Part shown: one piece after another, positions 49,838 to 60,199 of the stretch
How the letters are laid out: every line of letters starts with the position of its first letter
Position numbering within the stretch: position 1 is the stretch's first letter
NCBI RefSeq assembly: GCF_900102085.1
Contig: NZ_FMVM01000011.1
Location: 124,001-188,000 of the forward strand
DNA: 64,000 nt
Direction of reading: 5' to 3'
Origin: Paenibacillus polysaccharolyticus
Lineage (GTDB): Bacteria > Bacillota > Bacilli > Paenibacillales > Paenibacillaceae
Position numbers and translations under genes: made by a program
The notes under the pieces: model-generated
What the model saw: only the letters and a program-made list of their open reading frames with translations
Database searches by the model: none
What the model was told of the DNA's origin: nothing

Positions 49838-50767
49838 TTACAACTTGCGCAATTGAATCTGCTGAATGGAGTGATCGGCTTCTTTTTTCAGAATTAACCG
49901 TGCACGTCCTTTGGTTGGTAAAATGTTTTCATGCAGATTTTTCGCGTTAATGTCCTGCCAGATCTGATTGGCTGTCTCAATGGTTTCCTCTTCGTTAATA
50001 TTGGCGAACCGCTGATGGAAGAAGGAATCCTTGTTCTGAAAAGCGGTTTGACGGAGCAACTTGAAACGTTCGACGTACCAGTGACGAATGTGTTCTTCCT
50101 CTGCATCAATGTAGATGGAGAAGTCAAAGAAATCACTTACAAGTAATGGAGTCTCCCGCTTCACTTGTAATACGTTGATGCCTTCAATAATTAGAATATC
50201 CGGCTGGCAGATCGTTTTCTCTTCCCCCTGGATTACGTCGTAGGCCAGATGTGAATAAACCGGTGCTTGTACCTCAGGCTTGCCTGATTTTACATCGCCC
50301 ATAAACTTAATGAGTGATTTAATATCATAACTTTCAGGAAAACCTTTGCGGTTCATGATGCCTTTTTCTTGCAACACCGCATTGGGATATAAAAAGCCGT
50401 CCGTGGTGACCAGATCAACCTTGGGTTTGTTTTTGCCTCTGGCAAGCAACGCCTGGAGCAAGCGGGCTGCTGTGCTTTTTCCCACGGCAACACTGCCCCC
50501 GATCCCGATAATATAGGGGGTATGAAGCGTTTCTTTTTTCATAAAAGAGGCCGTTAGGCGATCAAGCTCTCTTGATGCTCTTGCATATAGGTCAATGAAG
50601 TGGGTTAGGGGCAAATAAACATCCTCAACTTCCTGAATGGATACTTCTTCGTTCAAGCCCTTTAATTGTTCCAGTTCAGCTTCCGTCAGCGGAAGAGTGA
50701 CCTGATGTTCTTTGAGTCCGGCCCATTCTTTGCGGTTAAACTCGATGTAAGGTGAGTATAAATTCAT
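49838..50767 (-). CDS. coaA: Pantothenate kinase, type I
   Basis: This is a 309-residue enzyme that phosphorylates pantothenate as the first step of CoA synthesis. The P-loop is [20 protein letters not shown] (about residues 90-109); [17 protein letters not shown] follows; [20 protein letters not shown] and [10 protein letters not shown] are typical type I features. The length fits E. coli CoaA. The ribosome site before its ATG is weak. DUF423 follows downstream on the same strand. Confidence 0.92.
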   Translation of the reverse strand: MNLYSPYIEFNRKEWAGLKEHQVTLPLTEAELEQLKGLNEEVSIQEVEDVYLPLTHFIDLYARASRELDRLTASFMKKETLHTPYIIGIGGSVAVGKSTAARLLQALLARGKNKPKVDLVTTDGFLYPNAVLQEKGIMNRKGFPESYDIKSLIKFMGDVKSGKPEVQAPVYSHLAYDVIQGEEKTICQPDILIIEGINVLQVKRETPLLVSDFFDFSIYIDAEEEHIRHWYVERFKLLRQTAFQNKDSFFHQRFANINEEETIETANQIWQDINAKNLHENILPTKGRARLILKKEADHSIQQIQLRKL

Positions 50768-50995
50768 GAGATCCCGCTTTCTGTATGTAATGTAATCGAA
50801 GACACAATCATTAGTGTACCAAATTTCAGCGAACTGACAACACCTTTACATGCTCTGCTTAATCCGAAATGTTATAAATACCTTTATAAGGTAGCTTAAC
50901 TGTAGGGTGGAAGGCAGCTTATAAGAAAGTGTAACCCAAATTATGTTAAAGTCAACGTAAATGTAAACGTAAACCATGCGGAAGGGTGACAGCAA

Positions 50996-51784
50996 ATGAT
51001 CGTATATGAGAGAGAGCATGATTTTGTTTTGACCGCACAACATGAGCATGGAATTGTCGCTGGAGATATGGCTTCACATTGGAAAAAGAAGTGGCTTCCT
51101 CATGAATCGCATCGGGATGACCTGATTCTCGCGGCGAAGGAGCATGACCGGGGTTGGATTGACTTGGATGCCGCTCCTTTATGGAACGATTATAGTCAAA
51201 TTCCGTACTCCTTTCGTGATTTCCCGCTGAGACCGCGTTTTGTGTTTTACCGCAAGGGAATCGAAGAAGTAAGGCAGCAGAATCCTTATGCGGGTTTACT
51301 ATGTAGCCTGATGTATACAGAGTTGTTTCAAAAAACGCTGGGGGCAAATTCTGAGGATGATGATGACATCAGGCAGTATTTGCAAGAAGAGCAACTACAG
51401 CAGGAGAGTTGGAAGAAAGAACTGGGCGTTAATGCTTCAGAACTGGAAGAGCAGCTGAAAAACGATGTAGAGATCATGCTGTTCTGTGACCAGCTTAGTC
51501 TCTTTTTATGTATGGAAGAGCCAGGCACACCTACGGCGCGTTATGATTTTTTTGCAGAAGGGCTCGGCTGTGGTTTTGACACCTGTCCAAGTTCCAATGT
51601 CCAAGTCGAGTGGGTGTCAGGTGAAAAGGTGGCTTTATCCTTTTTCCCATTTGATGAGGAGTTCGAAGTGACGATGTCTTATAAAGTGATACCCAAGGCC
51701 AGCATTCGCAAGTTTGGGATGTTACAAGCATATCGCCGGGCGGACTGGAAGAAACGCCAGATATGGATTACAGCTGTATCCTAA
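50996..51784 (+). CDS. DUF3891-family protein
   Basis: This is a 262-residue cytosolic protein. It begins MIVYEREHDFVLTAQHEHGI with histidines (LTAQHEHG, HESHRDDLI, AAKEHDRGW) that are conserved in DUF3891; these could bind a metal. A second cysteine-containing part, GLGCGFDTCPSSNVQVEW, lies in the C-terminal half. Function is unknown. GGAAGGGTGA precedes ATG 50996. Confidence 0.75.
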   Translation: MIVYEREHDFVLTAQHEHGIVAGDMASHWKKKWLPHESHRDDLILAAKEHDRGWIDLDAAPLWNDYSQIPYSFRDFPLRPRFVFYRKGIEEVRQQNPYAGLLCSLMYTELFQKTLGANSEDDDDIRQYLQEEQLQQESWKKELGVNASELEEQLKNDVEIMLFCDQLSLFLCMEEPGTPTARYDFFAEGLGCGFDTCPSSNVQVEWVSGEKVALSFFPFDEEFEVTMSYKVIPKASIRKFGMLQAYRRADWKKRQIWITAVS

Positions 51785-51956
51785 GCATGCATACACCTAG
51801 TTTAACGAAAAACTACAAATATACGTGATCAAAAGGCGGGCATCTGATATTACGGGCGTCCGTCTTTGATATGGAAAAAAGTCTAGCAGGAATAAACGTA
51901 TGATCTCCAGAAATGTTTAGTAAAACGTAAGAAAAGCGCATCTTGGGAGGTTGAAC

Positions 51957-52439
51957 ATGAATTATCAGGTTGAGATTTACACGATGAGTATGGTGTGGAA
52001 CCCGGTTAGCGATCAGGTTTTGCTGATGAACCGGCCGAGCCATAAAGGGTTCCCGGGGTACATTGCTCCTGGCGGTAAAGTGGAGTTCCCTGAAAGTATC
52101 GTGGACGGGGCCATCCGTGAGGTTCGTGAAGAGACAGGACTTTGGGCCAAGCAAATTACATATAAAGGGCTGGATGAGTTCTGTGATCCTGAGCAAGGGT
52201 TAAGATATATGGTATTTAACTATCTGGTAACTTCATATGAAGGCGAACTTCTTACCGACCCGCCGGAGGGGGAGTTAGTATGGGTACCCTTGAAACAGGC
52301 ATTGGAATTGCCGATGCAAGACTGGTTTGCAGAGCGGTTCCCGCGATTTTTTAACTCAGGTACATTTGAACGAAGTGTAGTTTGGGAGAAGTCGAGCGGA
52401 CGAACATTGCAAGAGACGTTCAAGACATATAGTGATTAG
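51957..52439 (+). CDS. Nudix hydrolase (MutT/8-oxo-dGTP phosphatase-like)
   Basis: This is a 160-residue Nudix protein. The complete box lies in GGKVEFPESIVDGAIREV with REETGL after it (about residues 42-65). The front part PSHKGFPGYIAPGG resembles 8-oxo-dGTP diphosphatases. ATG 51957 is six bases after GGGAGG; TTG 51951 is too close to it. Confidence 0.83.
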   Translation: MNYQVEIYTMSMVWNPVSDQVLLMNRPSHKGFPGYIAPGGKVEFPESIVDGAIREVREETGLWAKQITYKGLDEFCDPEQGLRYMVFNYLVTSYEGELLTDPPEGELVWVPLKQALELPMQDWFAERFPRFFNSGTFERSVVWEKSSGRTLQETFKTYSD

Positions 52440-52649
52440 ACCGTGACCATGTTTCTGACTTACTTCGAAAATGTCTGGGATAAGGTGAAAGAAGAGGTCT
52501 ATCGTGTAGGAAATATGCATTGAATTGCAATTAGTTCATGAGCATTTGAACCTGACTGAATAGCAACGATCACATCATATCCATATCTATATATTTAGTT
52601 CCAGATATTATGATATAATGGAATTTACTTTGTTTTGGAGGTGCAAGCA

Positions 52650-53084
52650 ATGGGGATCGTATTTCGAGATAAGCTGGATGGAATTGGTAGTGAGCAATTA
52701 ACTGGCGGGTTCTTTGACGGTTGGCCGAACCCGCCATCACCTTCAACATTTCTGAAATTGCTAGAGCAGTCGTATGCGATTGAACTTGCGATCGATGAGC
52801 AAACCGGGAATGTCGTCGGTTTTATTCAAGCGATCTCGGATGGAGTACTTAGTGCGTATGTTCCTTTGCTGGAAGTACTGCCGGAGTATAAAGGTCAAGG
52901 GATCGGAAGTGAACTCACACAGCGCATGCTTCAGCGTCTACAGGGGCTATATATGATCGATCTCTTGTGTGATCCAGATGTCCAGACGTTTTATGAAAAA
53001 CAAGGAATGCAGAGATCGACGGGGATGTCCATTCGCCATTACTCCAATCAAGCAGGACACATAGACAACAAACAGAACGACTAA
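52650..53084 (+). CDS. GNAT-family N-acetyltransferase
   Basis: This is a 144-residue GNAT protein. Motif A is AYVPLLEVLPEYKGQGIGSE (about residues 66-85), and DVQTFYEKQGMQ supplies motif B. It resembles small single-domain members with unknown substrate. ATG 52650 is seven bases after TTGGAGG; an ORF opening at 52635 is earlier than that site. Confidence 0.82.
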   Translation: MGIVFRDKLDGIGSEQLTGGFFDGWPNPPSPSTFLKLLEQSYAIELAIDEQTGNVVGFIQAISDGVLSAYVPLLEVLPEYKGQGIGSELTQRMLQRLQGLYMIDLLCDPDVQTFYEKQGMQRSTGMSIRHYSNQAGHIDNKQND

Positions 53085-53235
53085 CATAGATTTCGAGACA
53101 GCAGAAACATCAGGAATAACAGGATCATCGAGGGACTGGGAGCTTCAGAATGAGTAATTTGTAGATTTGCCATACATAGGCTTCTGCAAACGGCATGGAA
53201 AAGAATAATATGGATGTGAAAAGGTGGGGATTGGC

Positions 53236-53721
53236 ATGAACTTGTCGTTCCGAATATTGGACTGGGATGAAGAAAAACCGTATGAACTTTTATTGATGGC
53301 AGATCCTTCAAAAACGATTGTAGACGAATATCTCAGCAGAGGTGTTTGTTTTATAGCAGAGTATGAAGGAGAGATGGTAGGAGAGTTTGTATTACTTAAG
53401 ACTCGTCCGGAGACAGCAGAGATTGTGAACATCGCGGTACAGGAGGAATTGCAAGGACAGGGTGTTGGCAAACACATGATTAAGGAAGCGATGGAGGCGG
53501 CAAGAAGGCTAGGTTGTCGTATATTGGAGATCGGAACGGGCAATTCAAGCTTTCATCAATTGAAGCTGTACCAGCGCTGTGGATTTCGGATAACCGGCGT
53601 GGACCGGGACTTTTTTGTGAGACATTATGAGGAAGAGATAATCGAGGACGGCATCCGCTGTGTAGATATGATTCGCCTGTCCGTTGACCTGAATGACATC
53701 ACAGACGAGGAGAAGAAGTAG
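53236..53721 (+). CDS. GNAT-family N-acetyltransferase
   Basis: This is a 161-residue GNAT protein: IVNIAVQEELQGQGVGKHMI (about residues 64-83) is motif A, and SFHQLKLYQRCGFRI is motif B. C-terminal residues 120-161 are acidic. It overlaps no other gene; a Nudix gene starts 53 bases later. ATG 53236 follows AAAAGGTGGGG. Confidence 0.82.
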   Translation: MNLSFRILDWDEEKPYELLLMADPSKTIVDEYLSRGVCFIAEYEGEMVGEFVLLKTRPETAEIVNIAVQEELQGQGVGKHMIKEAMEAARRLGCRILEIGTGNSSFHQLKLYQRCGFRITGVDRDFFVRHYEEEIIEDGIRCVDMIRLSVDLNDITDEEKK

Positions 53722-53774
53722 AGCAGAAGTGAAGAAACTGAAATTTCGAAGTAAGGGAAGGGTAGGGCGCAAAT

Positions 53775-54218
53775 GTGAACACGCATACGCATGTTGGTGT
53801 ATATGGACTGGCTGTGTGGGAACAATTCTATCTGCTGATCCAGAAGGCTCGTGGGCCATACTACGGAAAATGGGATTTGCCCGGTGGAAGAATGGAATTC
53901 GGGGAGTCACCGGAAACTGCATTGAAACGAGAGTTTGATGAGGAAACAGGGATCATTCCTCTGCAATGGTCCATTCGTTCTTCACAATCCGTTGTTGTGA
54001 ATTGGGAGTACCGGGGTGAACCTGAGGAAGTACACCATATCGGTATTTTATACGATGTTATCATCGGACAGAACAACAATCCGCTGGAACAGATCAAAAG
54101 AAATCCTGATGGTGAAGACTCGCTGGGAGCAGCGTGGTTTACATTAGAGCAAGTGAAGGATCTGCAATTAACGCCCTTTGCACAATATATGATGAATCTT
54201 TCCCAGAAGGAAAGATAG
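53775..54218 (+). CDS. Nudix hydrolase
   Basis: This is a 147-residue Nudix protein. The box is GGRMEFGESPETALKREF followed by DEETGI (about residues 37-61). The strand GLAVWEQFYLLIQKARGPYY precedes it, and SLGAAWFTLEQVKDLQL closes the fold. The start GTG 53775 follows a GGGAAGGGTAGGG tract. A terminator lies after it. Confidence 0.8.
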   Translation: MNTHTHVGVYGLAVWEQFYLLIQKARGPYYGKWDLPGGRMEFGESPETALKREFDEETGIIPLQWSIRSSQSVVVNWEYRGEPEEVHHIGILYDVIIGQNNNPLEQIKRNPDGEDSLGAAWFTLEQVKDLQLTPFAQYMMNLSQKER

Positions 54219-54230
54219 GACCATCAGTTA

Positions 54231-54268
54231 GGAAGCCGCCGGGATTTGCATTCGAGCGGCTTTATTCT
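54231..54268 (+). terminator. Terminator after the Nudix gene
   Basis: AAGCCGC (54233-54239) and GCGGCTT (54256-54262) form the stem around a 16-base loop, followed by TATTCT. Confidence 0.6.
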
Positions 54269-54673
54269 ATGTTGTATATTGTCAGGATTCATTCTGGAAA
54301 ATCCAATTTCTTGTTGAATGACATTTGAATTGGTTAATGTTTAAATGGACGGTTTGTTTTTGGACAGAATGGACCACAATTCTTATTAAGGAGGTATATA
54401 CGGACATCAGATCTGGATTTGACCGAATCCAGCGTTTCTGGCTTGCCTTGAATTGCACCAATTATTCGATTCATCTAATTTATGCATCAATTGAGCTAAA
54501 AATAGGAAATGCTCCTGAGCGTAAAAGTTTATAGAATAGAGATTAGAACACGAACTTCTTTGGAAACGGGGAAGAACGTATAACCTTCGAACGGATCAGG
54601 ACATTATTCGACATCTGTGCGACGGTAGAACTAATCATTGTATTACTTTGATTTTGAAAACGCAGACAAACCT

Positions 54674-54702
54674 TTGACGGGAGCGTCGGAACAACGTTAT
54701 TA
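54674..54702 (+). promoter_or_regulatory. Candidate sucAB promoter
   Basis: TTGACG (54674-54679), 17 bases, and TTATTA (54697-54702). The -10 is weak; the start of sucA lies about 125 bases downstream. Confidence 0.35.
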
Positions 54703-54828
54703 CCACGAACAGCACGATGATTGGACTTCATGAAAAATTTCGCTTAAAATGTTGAACGAACGCGAATTACAGCTTATTCAATGATTTCCGTCAAACCCTA
54801 TGACAAAATCAAGACGGAGGGAACGTCG

Positions 54829-57702
54829 ATGACGATCGAGAAAGGCAACATGAAACCCTGGGAGAGTTACTATGGTCCCAATATGGGATACGTACAAGAA
54901 CAGTATGAATTATTCACCCAAGATCCAGGTGCAGTGACACCGGCCTATCGTGAATTGTTCGAGCAATGGGGAGCACCGCCAATGTCTGGCAAGGGTGCAG
55001 AGACTCTTTCGAATAGCGGGAATGGTCAAGTTGCTTCTGGAAATGTAGATATTCAACTATTGCAGAAAGCGGTTACAGCAGGCAAGCTTGTATGGAACAT
55101 CCGTACGTATGGCCATCTGGCTGCAGATATTGATCCACTTGGAATCAGTGAAGCAACAGATACGTCTTTGCTGGAGCCTAAGCATTTTCAATTAAATGAG
55201 GAAGATTTGAAAGCATTGCCTGCGTCCCTGATCTGGGAAGGTGCAGACGGTCAGACAACGACTGGCTGGGATGCAATTCAACGTCTTCGTCAAATCTATA
55301 CAGGTCCGATCGCTTACGAATTCAGCCATGTGCATGAAGTACAAGAACGCGAGTGGTTGAACCGTCGTGCGGAATCCCGAACATCCCCGGCCCCGCTTAC
55401 GCAACAAGAACGTACAGCGTTGTTGGAACGTTTGGTTGAAGCTGAGCAATTTGAAGATTTCCTGCACAAAACGTTTGTTGGACAGAAACGTTTCTCCATT
55501 GAAGGGAACGATGTACTTGTTCCTATGCTGGATGAAGCAGTCCGCCTTATGGCAGAAGCAGGCTCCAGTCATATTTTGATGGGGATGGCTCACCGCGGAC
55601 GTCTGAACGTGCTCGCTCATGTCCTGGGCAAGCCGTACAGCAAAATTTTCTCTGAATTCCATCATGCCCCGAACAAAGACTTGGTTCCATCAGAAGGTTC
55701 AACCGGAATCAATTACGGTTGGACGGGGGATGTCAAATACCATATGGGCGCGAACCGTTTTGTAAAAGACGGGGAGACTGTGCAGGCTCGCCTGACACTC
55801 GCCAACAACCCTAGCCATCTGGAATACGTCAATCCGGTTGTGCAAGGTTTTGCACGTGCAGCTCAGGATGATCGCCGTGAACCAGGTTATCCGAAGCAGG
55901 ATGTAACCAAAGCAGCGACCATTCTGATGCACGGGGATGCGGCATTCCCGGGAGAAGGTATCGTGGCCGAAACGCTGAACTTCAAGGCATTGCCAGGATA
56001 CCAGAATGGCGGAACGATTCACATCATTGTGAACAACCGTCTTGGGTTCACTACGGACAGCAGTGACTCACGTTCAACTTATTATGCGAGTGACCTTGCC
56101 AAAGGTTATGAGATTCCGATTGTGCATGTCAATGCAGATAATCCTGATGCTTGTATTGCGGCAATTCGCATGGCAGCGGAATATCGCAACCGTTTCAAGA
56201 AAGATTTCCTGATTGACCTTATCGGATATCGTCGTTATGGTCATAACGAAACAGATGATCCCGAAACGACGCAGCCGCTCGTGTATGACAAAGTGAAGAA
56301 TCACCCAACAGTCAGTCATCTGTATCAGGATATGCTTAAGAAGGAATCGGTCATTGATGATGCATTCATCGCGAGTGTACGTGATGGCGTAGCAGATCGC
56401 TTAAAAGAAGCCTATGATCAGATGAAGAAAAATGAAGTGCATGAATACTATCAGCGCAACATCAGTGAGTCCGAGGCAGTCACAATTACGCCAACAGCGG
56501 TGCCTTTGGAGCAATTGCGCAGCATTAATGCCGATCTTCTGAAATGGCCAGAGACTTTTAATGTTTATCCAAAATTGCAACGGATTTTGCAACGCCGGAG
56601 TACGGCTCTTAATGAAGGGGAAAAAGTAGACTGGAGCCTTGCAGAAACGCTTGCATTTGCGACGATATTGGCAGATGGCAAACCGATCCGAATCAGTGGT
56701 CAAGATGCCGAGCGTGCAACCTTCGCTCATCGTAACCTTGTGTTGCATGATGCTACGAATGGTGATAAATTCTGTCCGTTGCATCATCTGCCACAAGCAA
56801 AAGCATCGTTTGCGATCTATAATAGCCCATTGTCAGAAGAGTCTGTCGTTGGTTTTGAATATGGATACAACGTGTACTCACCGGATACACTCGTAATCTG
56901 GGAAGCACAATTTGGTGATTTTGCAAACTGTGCACAGGTCATTTTCGACCAGTTCATCTCAGCAGGGCGTGCAAAATGGTCTCAAAAATCGAGTCTGGTT
57001 ATGTTGTTGCCACACGCTAACGAAGGCCAAGGGCCAGAACATACGAGCGCACGTCTGGAACGTTTCCTGCAATTGTGTGCGGAAGACAATATGACTGTGG
57101 TTAATCTGTCGAGTGCTTCACAGTACTTCCACCTGTTGCGTCGTCAAGCTTCTTTAACCGAGACAGAAGATGCACGCCCACTTGTGATGATGTCACCCAA
57201 AAGCTTGATTCGTAATCCGCGTGTTGCATCACCAGCTGTGGAATTTAGTGAAGGTAAATTCGAACTTGTTCTGGAGCAACCAGGTCTGGGCACAAAACCG
57301 GATCGGGTAGAACGCATTATTTTGTGCAGCGGTAAAGTTGCTATTGATCTGGAAGATGCGATTGAAAAGGAGAAGGGCGATTATTCCTGGCTTCACATCA
57401 TTCGTGTCGAGCAACTCTATCCGTTCCCAGCAGAAGAGATCAAACGTGTACTCGCACGTTTCAGTCAATTAAAAGAGCTGGTATGGGTACAGGAAGAGAA
57501 CAAAAACATGGGTGCATGGACATATATGGAGCCTCGTCTTCGCGAGATCGCGCCTGAAGGCACTACCGTGAGATATGAAGGCCGTCCGGAACATGCAAGT
57601 CCTTCCAGCGGTTACCAACTTGTGCATAGCATGGAGCAACAATTGATTATTACAGCAGCGTTGAAACAAACGGCGAAGAATAATATTCCACTGGGGAGGT
57701 AA
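54829..57702 (+). CDS. sucA: 2-oxoglutarate dehydrogenase E1 component
   Basis: This is a 957-residue thiamine-diphosphate E1 subunit (odhA in Bacillus). It begins with an E2-binding N-terminal segment ([19 protein letters not shown]), then [20 protein letters not shown] (about residue 265), the ThDP-binding [18 protein letters not shown] (about 385) and, in the C-terminal half, [20 protein letters not shown] (about 740), which matches the E1 active region. Length and motifs are complete. ATG 54829 follows GGAGG at 54815-54819; an ATG at 54781 has no site. sucB follows after five bases. Confidence 0.95.
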   Translation: MTIEKGNMKPWESYYGPNMGYVQEQYELFTQDPGAVTPAYRELFEQWGAPPMSGKGAETLSNSGNGQVASGNVDIQLLQKAVTAGKLVWNIRTYGHLAADIDPLGISEATDTSLLEPKHFQLNEEDLKALPASLIWEGADGQTTTGWDAIQRLRQIYTGPIAYEFSHVHEVQEREWLNRRAESRTSPAPLTQQERTALLERLVEAEQFEDFLHKTFVGQKRFSIEGNDVLVPMLDEAVRLMAEAGSSHILMGMAHRGRLNVLAHVLGKPYSKIFSEFHHAPNKDLVPSEGSTGINYGWTGDVKYHMGANRFVKDGETVQARLTLANNPSHLEYVNPVVQGFARAAQDDRREPGYPKQDVTKAATILMHGDAAFPGEGIVAETLNFKALPGYQNGGTIHIIVNNRLGFTTDSSDSRSTYYASDLAKGYEIPIVHVNADNPDACIAAIRMAAEYRNRFKKDFLIDLIGYRRYGHNETDDPETTQPLVYDKVKNHPTVSHLYQDMLKKESVIDDAFIASVRDGVADRLKEAYDQMKKNEVHEYYQRNISESEAVTITPTAVPLEQLRSINADLLKWPETFNVYPKLQRILQRRSTALNEGEKVDWSLAETLAFATILADGKPIRISGQDAERATFAHRNLVLHDATNGDKFCPLHHLPQAKASFAIYNSPLSEESVVGFEYGYNVYSPDTLVIWEAQFGDFANCAQVIFDQFISAGRAKWSQKSSLVMLLPHANEGQGPEHTSARLERFLQLCAEDNMTVVNLSSASQYFHLLRRQASLTETEDARPLVMMSPKSLIRNPRVASPAVEFSEGKFELVLEQPGLGTKPDRVERIILCSGKVAIDLEDAIEKEKGDYSWLHIIRVEQLYPFPAEEIKRVLARFSQLKELVWVQEENKNMGAWTYMEPRLREIAPEGTTVRYEGRPEHASPSSGYQLVHSMEQQLIITAALKQTAKNNIPLGR

Positions 57703-57707
57703 CAGCT

Positions 57708-58982
57708 GTGAGTGAAATTAAAGTACCTGCAATGGGTGAGTCAATAACTGAGGGAACGGTATCCAGATGGATGGTTAAAGAAGGAGACACCGTTAATCAG
57801 GGTGATGTTCTGCTTGAACTGGAGACCGATAAAGTCAACATCGAGATCAGTGCTGAGGAGAGCGGTGTGCTCGAGAAAATCATTCGTCAAGAAGGCGAGA
57901 CCGTAGTTATCGGTGAAACGATCGGTACACTTTCGGCTGGAGCAGGGGGCGGAAACGCTCCGGCTGCTTCCGAACCGGCAGCGGCTGAATCCAAACCCGC
58001 TTCTGCACCAGCTCCGGAAGCTCCAGTAGCACCGGCTGCTGTTGCGGCACCACCAGAGTCATCCGATAGCAACAAAACAGCGTCTCCTTCTGCACGCAAG
58101 CTTGCTCGTGAGCGTGGGATTGAGTTGGATCAAGTACAGAGCAAAGATCCGATTGGTCGCGTGTATCAGGATGATGTGAAAAGCCATGGAAGTCAGCCGT
58201 CCACTCCAGTGGCACCACCAGCAGCTAAAGCTCCTGCTTCCGCACCTAGTGCTCCAGCAGCCAGCGGCGCAACTTTTGCCAAGCCTGTAGAGCGTCAGCG
58301 TATGTCCCGTCGCCGGGCAACCATTGCGAAGCGTTTGGTTGAAGCACAGCAGACCGCAGCGATGTTGACCACGTTCAATGAGGTTGACATGACAGCGATC
58401 ATGGACGTTCGTAAACGTCGGAAGGACAAGTTCAAAGAGAAGCATGATATTAACCTGGGCTTCATGTCTTTCTTTACCAAAGCGGTTGTCGGTGCACTTA
58501 AAAAATTCCCAACGATTAATGCAGAGATTGATGGCGAAGACGTTGTACTGAAGAAATTCTACGATATCGGTATTGCGGTATCTGCCAAAGAAGGTCTGGT
58601 TGTTCCGGTTGTACGTGATGCTGACCGTCTGGGCTTTGCCGAAATCGAAAGAAGCATTGCAGATCTGGCGTCCAAAGCGCGTTCGAATACACTGGCATTG
58701 TCTGATCTGCAAGGCGGAACCTTTACGATTACGAATGGCGGAACCTTTGGCTCCCTATTGTCTACACCAATCTTGAATACTCCTCAGGTAGGTATTCTCG
58801 GGATGCACAAAATTCAGCTTCGTCCGGTAGCGATTGATGCTGAACGGATGGAAAACCGTCCAATGATGTACATCGCCTTGTCCTACGATCACCGGATTAT
58901 TGATGGAAGCGAAGCCGTACGATTCCTGGTGACTGTCAAAGAATTGCTTGAAGATCCAGAATCATTGTTGATTGAAGGTTAA
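57708..58982 (+). CDS. sucB: 2-oxoglutarate dehydrogenase E2 (dihydrolipoamide succinyltransferase)
   Basis: This is a 424-residue E2 subunit (odhB). The lipoyl domain (1-76) has lysine 42 in ETDKVNIEI. An Ala/Pro-rich hinge follows to about 120, then the E3-binding domain ([19 protein letters not shown]). Another Ala/Pro linker lies before the catalytic domain, which ends with [16 protein letters not shown] holding the catalytic histidine (about 394). Start is GTG after GGGAGG. It transfers succinyl groups to CoA in the TCA cycle. The E3 gene is not in this window, and the operon ends with a strong terminator. Confidence 0.95.
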   Translation: MSEIKVPAMGESITEGTVSRWMVKEGDTVNQGDVLLELETDKVNIEISAEESGVLEKIIRQEGETVVIGETIGTLSAGAGGGNAPAASEPAAAESKPASAPAPEAPVAPAAVAAPPESSDSNKTASPSARKLARERGIELDQVQSKDPIGRVYQDDVKSHGSQPSTPVAPPAAKAPASAPSAPAASGATFAKPVERQRMSRRRATIAKRLVEAQQTAAMLTTFNEVDMTAIMDVRKRRKDKFKEKHDINLGFMSFFTKAVVGALKKFPTINAEIDGEDVVLKKFYDIGIAVSAKEGLVVPVVRDADRLGFAEIERSIADLASKARSNTLALSDLQGGTFTITNGGTFGSLLSTPILNTPQVGILGMHKIQLRPVAIDAERMENRPMMYIALSYDHRIIDGSEAVRFLVTVKELLEDPESLLIEG

Positions 58983-59048
58983 TGACTTCTGAGATTAGCA
59001 TTGGACTTTATTTCTCATCCTATGAAATCTGAGATACTTCACTAGAAT

Positions 59049-59099
59049 AAAACCCCCTGAATGAGCACATTACATACTGTGCTCGTTCAGGGGGTTTTT
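59049..59099. terminator. Strong bidirectional terminator after sucB
   Basis: AAAACCCCCTGAATGAGCAC pairs with GTGCTCGTTCAGGGGGTTTT, leaving one mismatch and a seven-to-nine-base loop. A and T runs flank the stem on each side, so it can serve sucB and the convergent hydrolase gene. Confidence 0.92.
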
Positions 59100-59138
59100 G
59101 CTCACATTTGAATCGGAATAGAATCAGAAATAGATTTC

Positions 59139-60158
59139 TTACATCAAAGCCGTCTGATTCGATTGAATTTCAAAAGACGGAACGGTATCGGCATCTTGTT
59201 GACTACTATTTTGTGTATGTTGCTGCTCGATTGTCGGCATATGACGTTTTAACCAACTCAGGACATCATGAGCCACTTCGTTACGATTGGTCTCATGGAG
59301 CATCTCATGCCGTCCGCCTGGATAAAGATGATATTCTACATCTTGAAGTCCAAGCTTCTGATACTGAGAGTATAGGTTAAGCACACCTTTGCCCCGAAGT
59401 CCGACAGGATCTAGTTCACCAGAGAACAGAAGAACCGGCTTGTGTTTCGGGATACGTTCCATATGCTGAGGAAGATGGATTTCGAGTAACAGCTTAAAGA
59501 AATCTCGAAAAAAACCAGCGGTACATATCGCTCCACACATTGGGTCATCAATGAATCGCTGTACTTCCTGCCGGTCACGAGATAACCAGTCAAAGGGGGT
59601 TGTGGCTGGCCGGAAAGCACGGTTAAATCCGCCAAATACAATGGCATTCAGTAACAGGCTTCGATGATTGTCACCTTGAATGCCGCACTGGAGTAGAGCC
59701 AGTTTTTCTCCAAAACGAAGCAAGCCTCGTTTGCCATTTGTACCGGACAGCACAAACGCGTGGTATCTCTCATGTCCCGCATACATGAGGTGCTGTACCA
59801 AAAAAGAACCCATACTGTGCCCCATAAGGAATAGAGGGACATCTGGATGTTCTTTGGCAACTAGCTCGCCCAGATTGACCATATCTTTAGCCATCCAGCG
59901 AAATGCGTCCACACCTGCATCACCCAGTGCTTCGGTGCTCTCCACCGTTCTGCCATGACCCCGATGGTCATTAGCATACACAGCAAAGCCGTGTTTCGTA
60001 AGATAACCCGCAAATTCGGCATAACGCGCTGCGGTTTCGCCCATTCCGTGCGCGATCTGTACAACGCCTTGGATGTGTTCGTCCGGATCGGGAAGCCAGC
60101 AGTATACATGAACACGGGTACCTTCATTGCCCATCAGCGTAAAGGTAGATTCCTGCAT
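59139..60158 (-). CDS. Alpha/beta hydrolase (monoacylglycerol-lipase-like)
   Basis: This is a 339-residue alpha/beta hydrolase. The oxyanion/front segment is VVQIAHGMGETAARYAEFAG, the nucleophile elbow is LFLMGHSMGSFLV (serine about 115), the acid is in LFSGELDPVGLRG, and the histidine in PGGRHEMLHETNR. This layout fits lysophospholipase/monoacylglycerol lipase enzymes. The tail (about 310-339) is Gln/Ser-rich. The ATG at 60158 is 11 bases after AAGGAGG on its strand; GTG 60179 is upstream of it. It follows manA on the same strand. Confidence 0.85.
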   Translation of the reverse strand: MQESTFTLMGNEGTRVHVYCWLPDPDEHIQGVVQIAHGMGETAARYAEFAGYLTKHGFAVYANDHRGHGRTVESTEALGDAGVDAFRWMAKDMVNLGELVAKEHPDVPLFLMGHSMGSFLVQHLMYAGHERYHAFVLSGTNGKRGLLRFGEKLALLQCGIQGDNHRSLLLNAIVFGGFNRAFRPATTPFDWLSRDRQEVQRFIDDPMCGAICTAGFFRDFFKLLLEIHLPQHMERIPKHKPVLLFSGELDPVGLRGKGVLNLYSQYQKLGLQDVEYHLYPGGRHEMLHETNRNEVAHDVLSWLKRHMPTIEQQHTQNSSQQDADTVPSFEIQSNQTALM

Positions 60159-60199
60159 CTCGTGTAATTCCTCCTTCACAGGTTATCGTTGACTAAAAC

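Larger units (their letters stand above)
54219..54828. other. 610-base gap before sucA
   Basis: I find no convincing gene here. It contains a terminator at 54231-54268, a stray AAGGAGG at 54388-54394 with no start codon at useful distance, and a weak sigma-A-type promoter at 54674-54702. The long, moderately AT-rich leader before sucA could hold a regulator site, but I recognise none, and I see no riboswitch fold. Confidence 0.5.

Noticed and set aside
54388..54394. Ribosome site for an unseen gene before sucA
   Set aside because: AAGGAGG has no ATG, GTG or TTG at suitable distance with a frame of useful length.
54219..54828. Riboswitch or T-box in the sucA leader
   Set aside because: I found no recognised conserved core and no terminator hairpin close to the sucA start.
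58059..58712. 217-codon minus-strand frame opposite sucB
   Set aside because: Lies inside a complete sucB; composition reflects the antisense of conserved codons.
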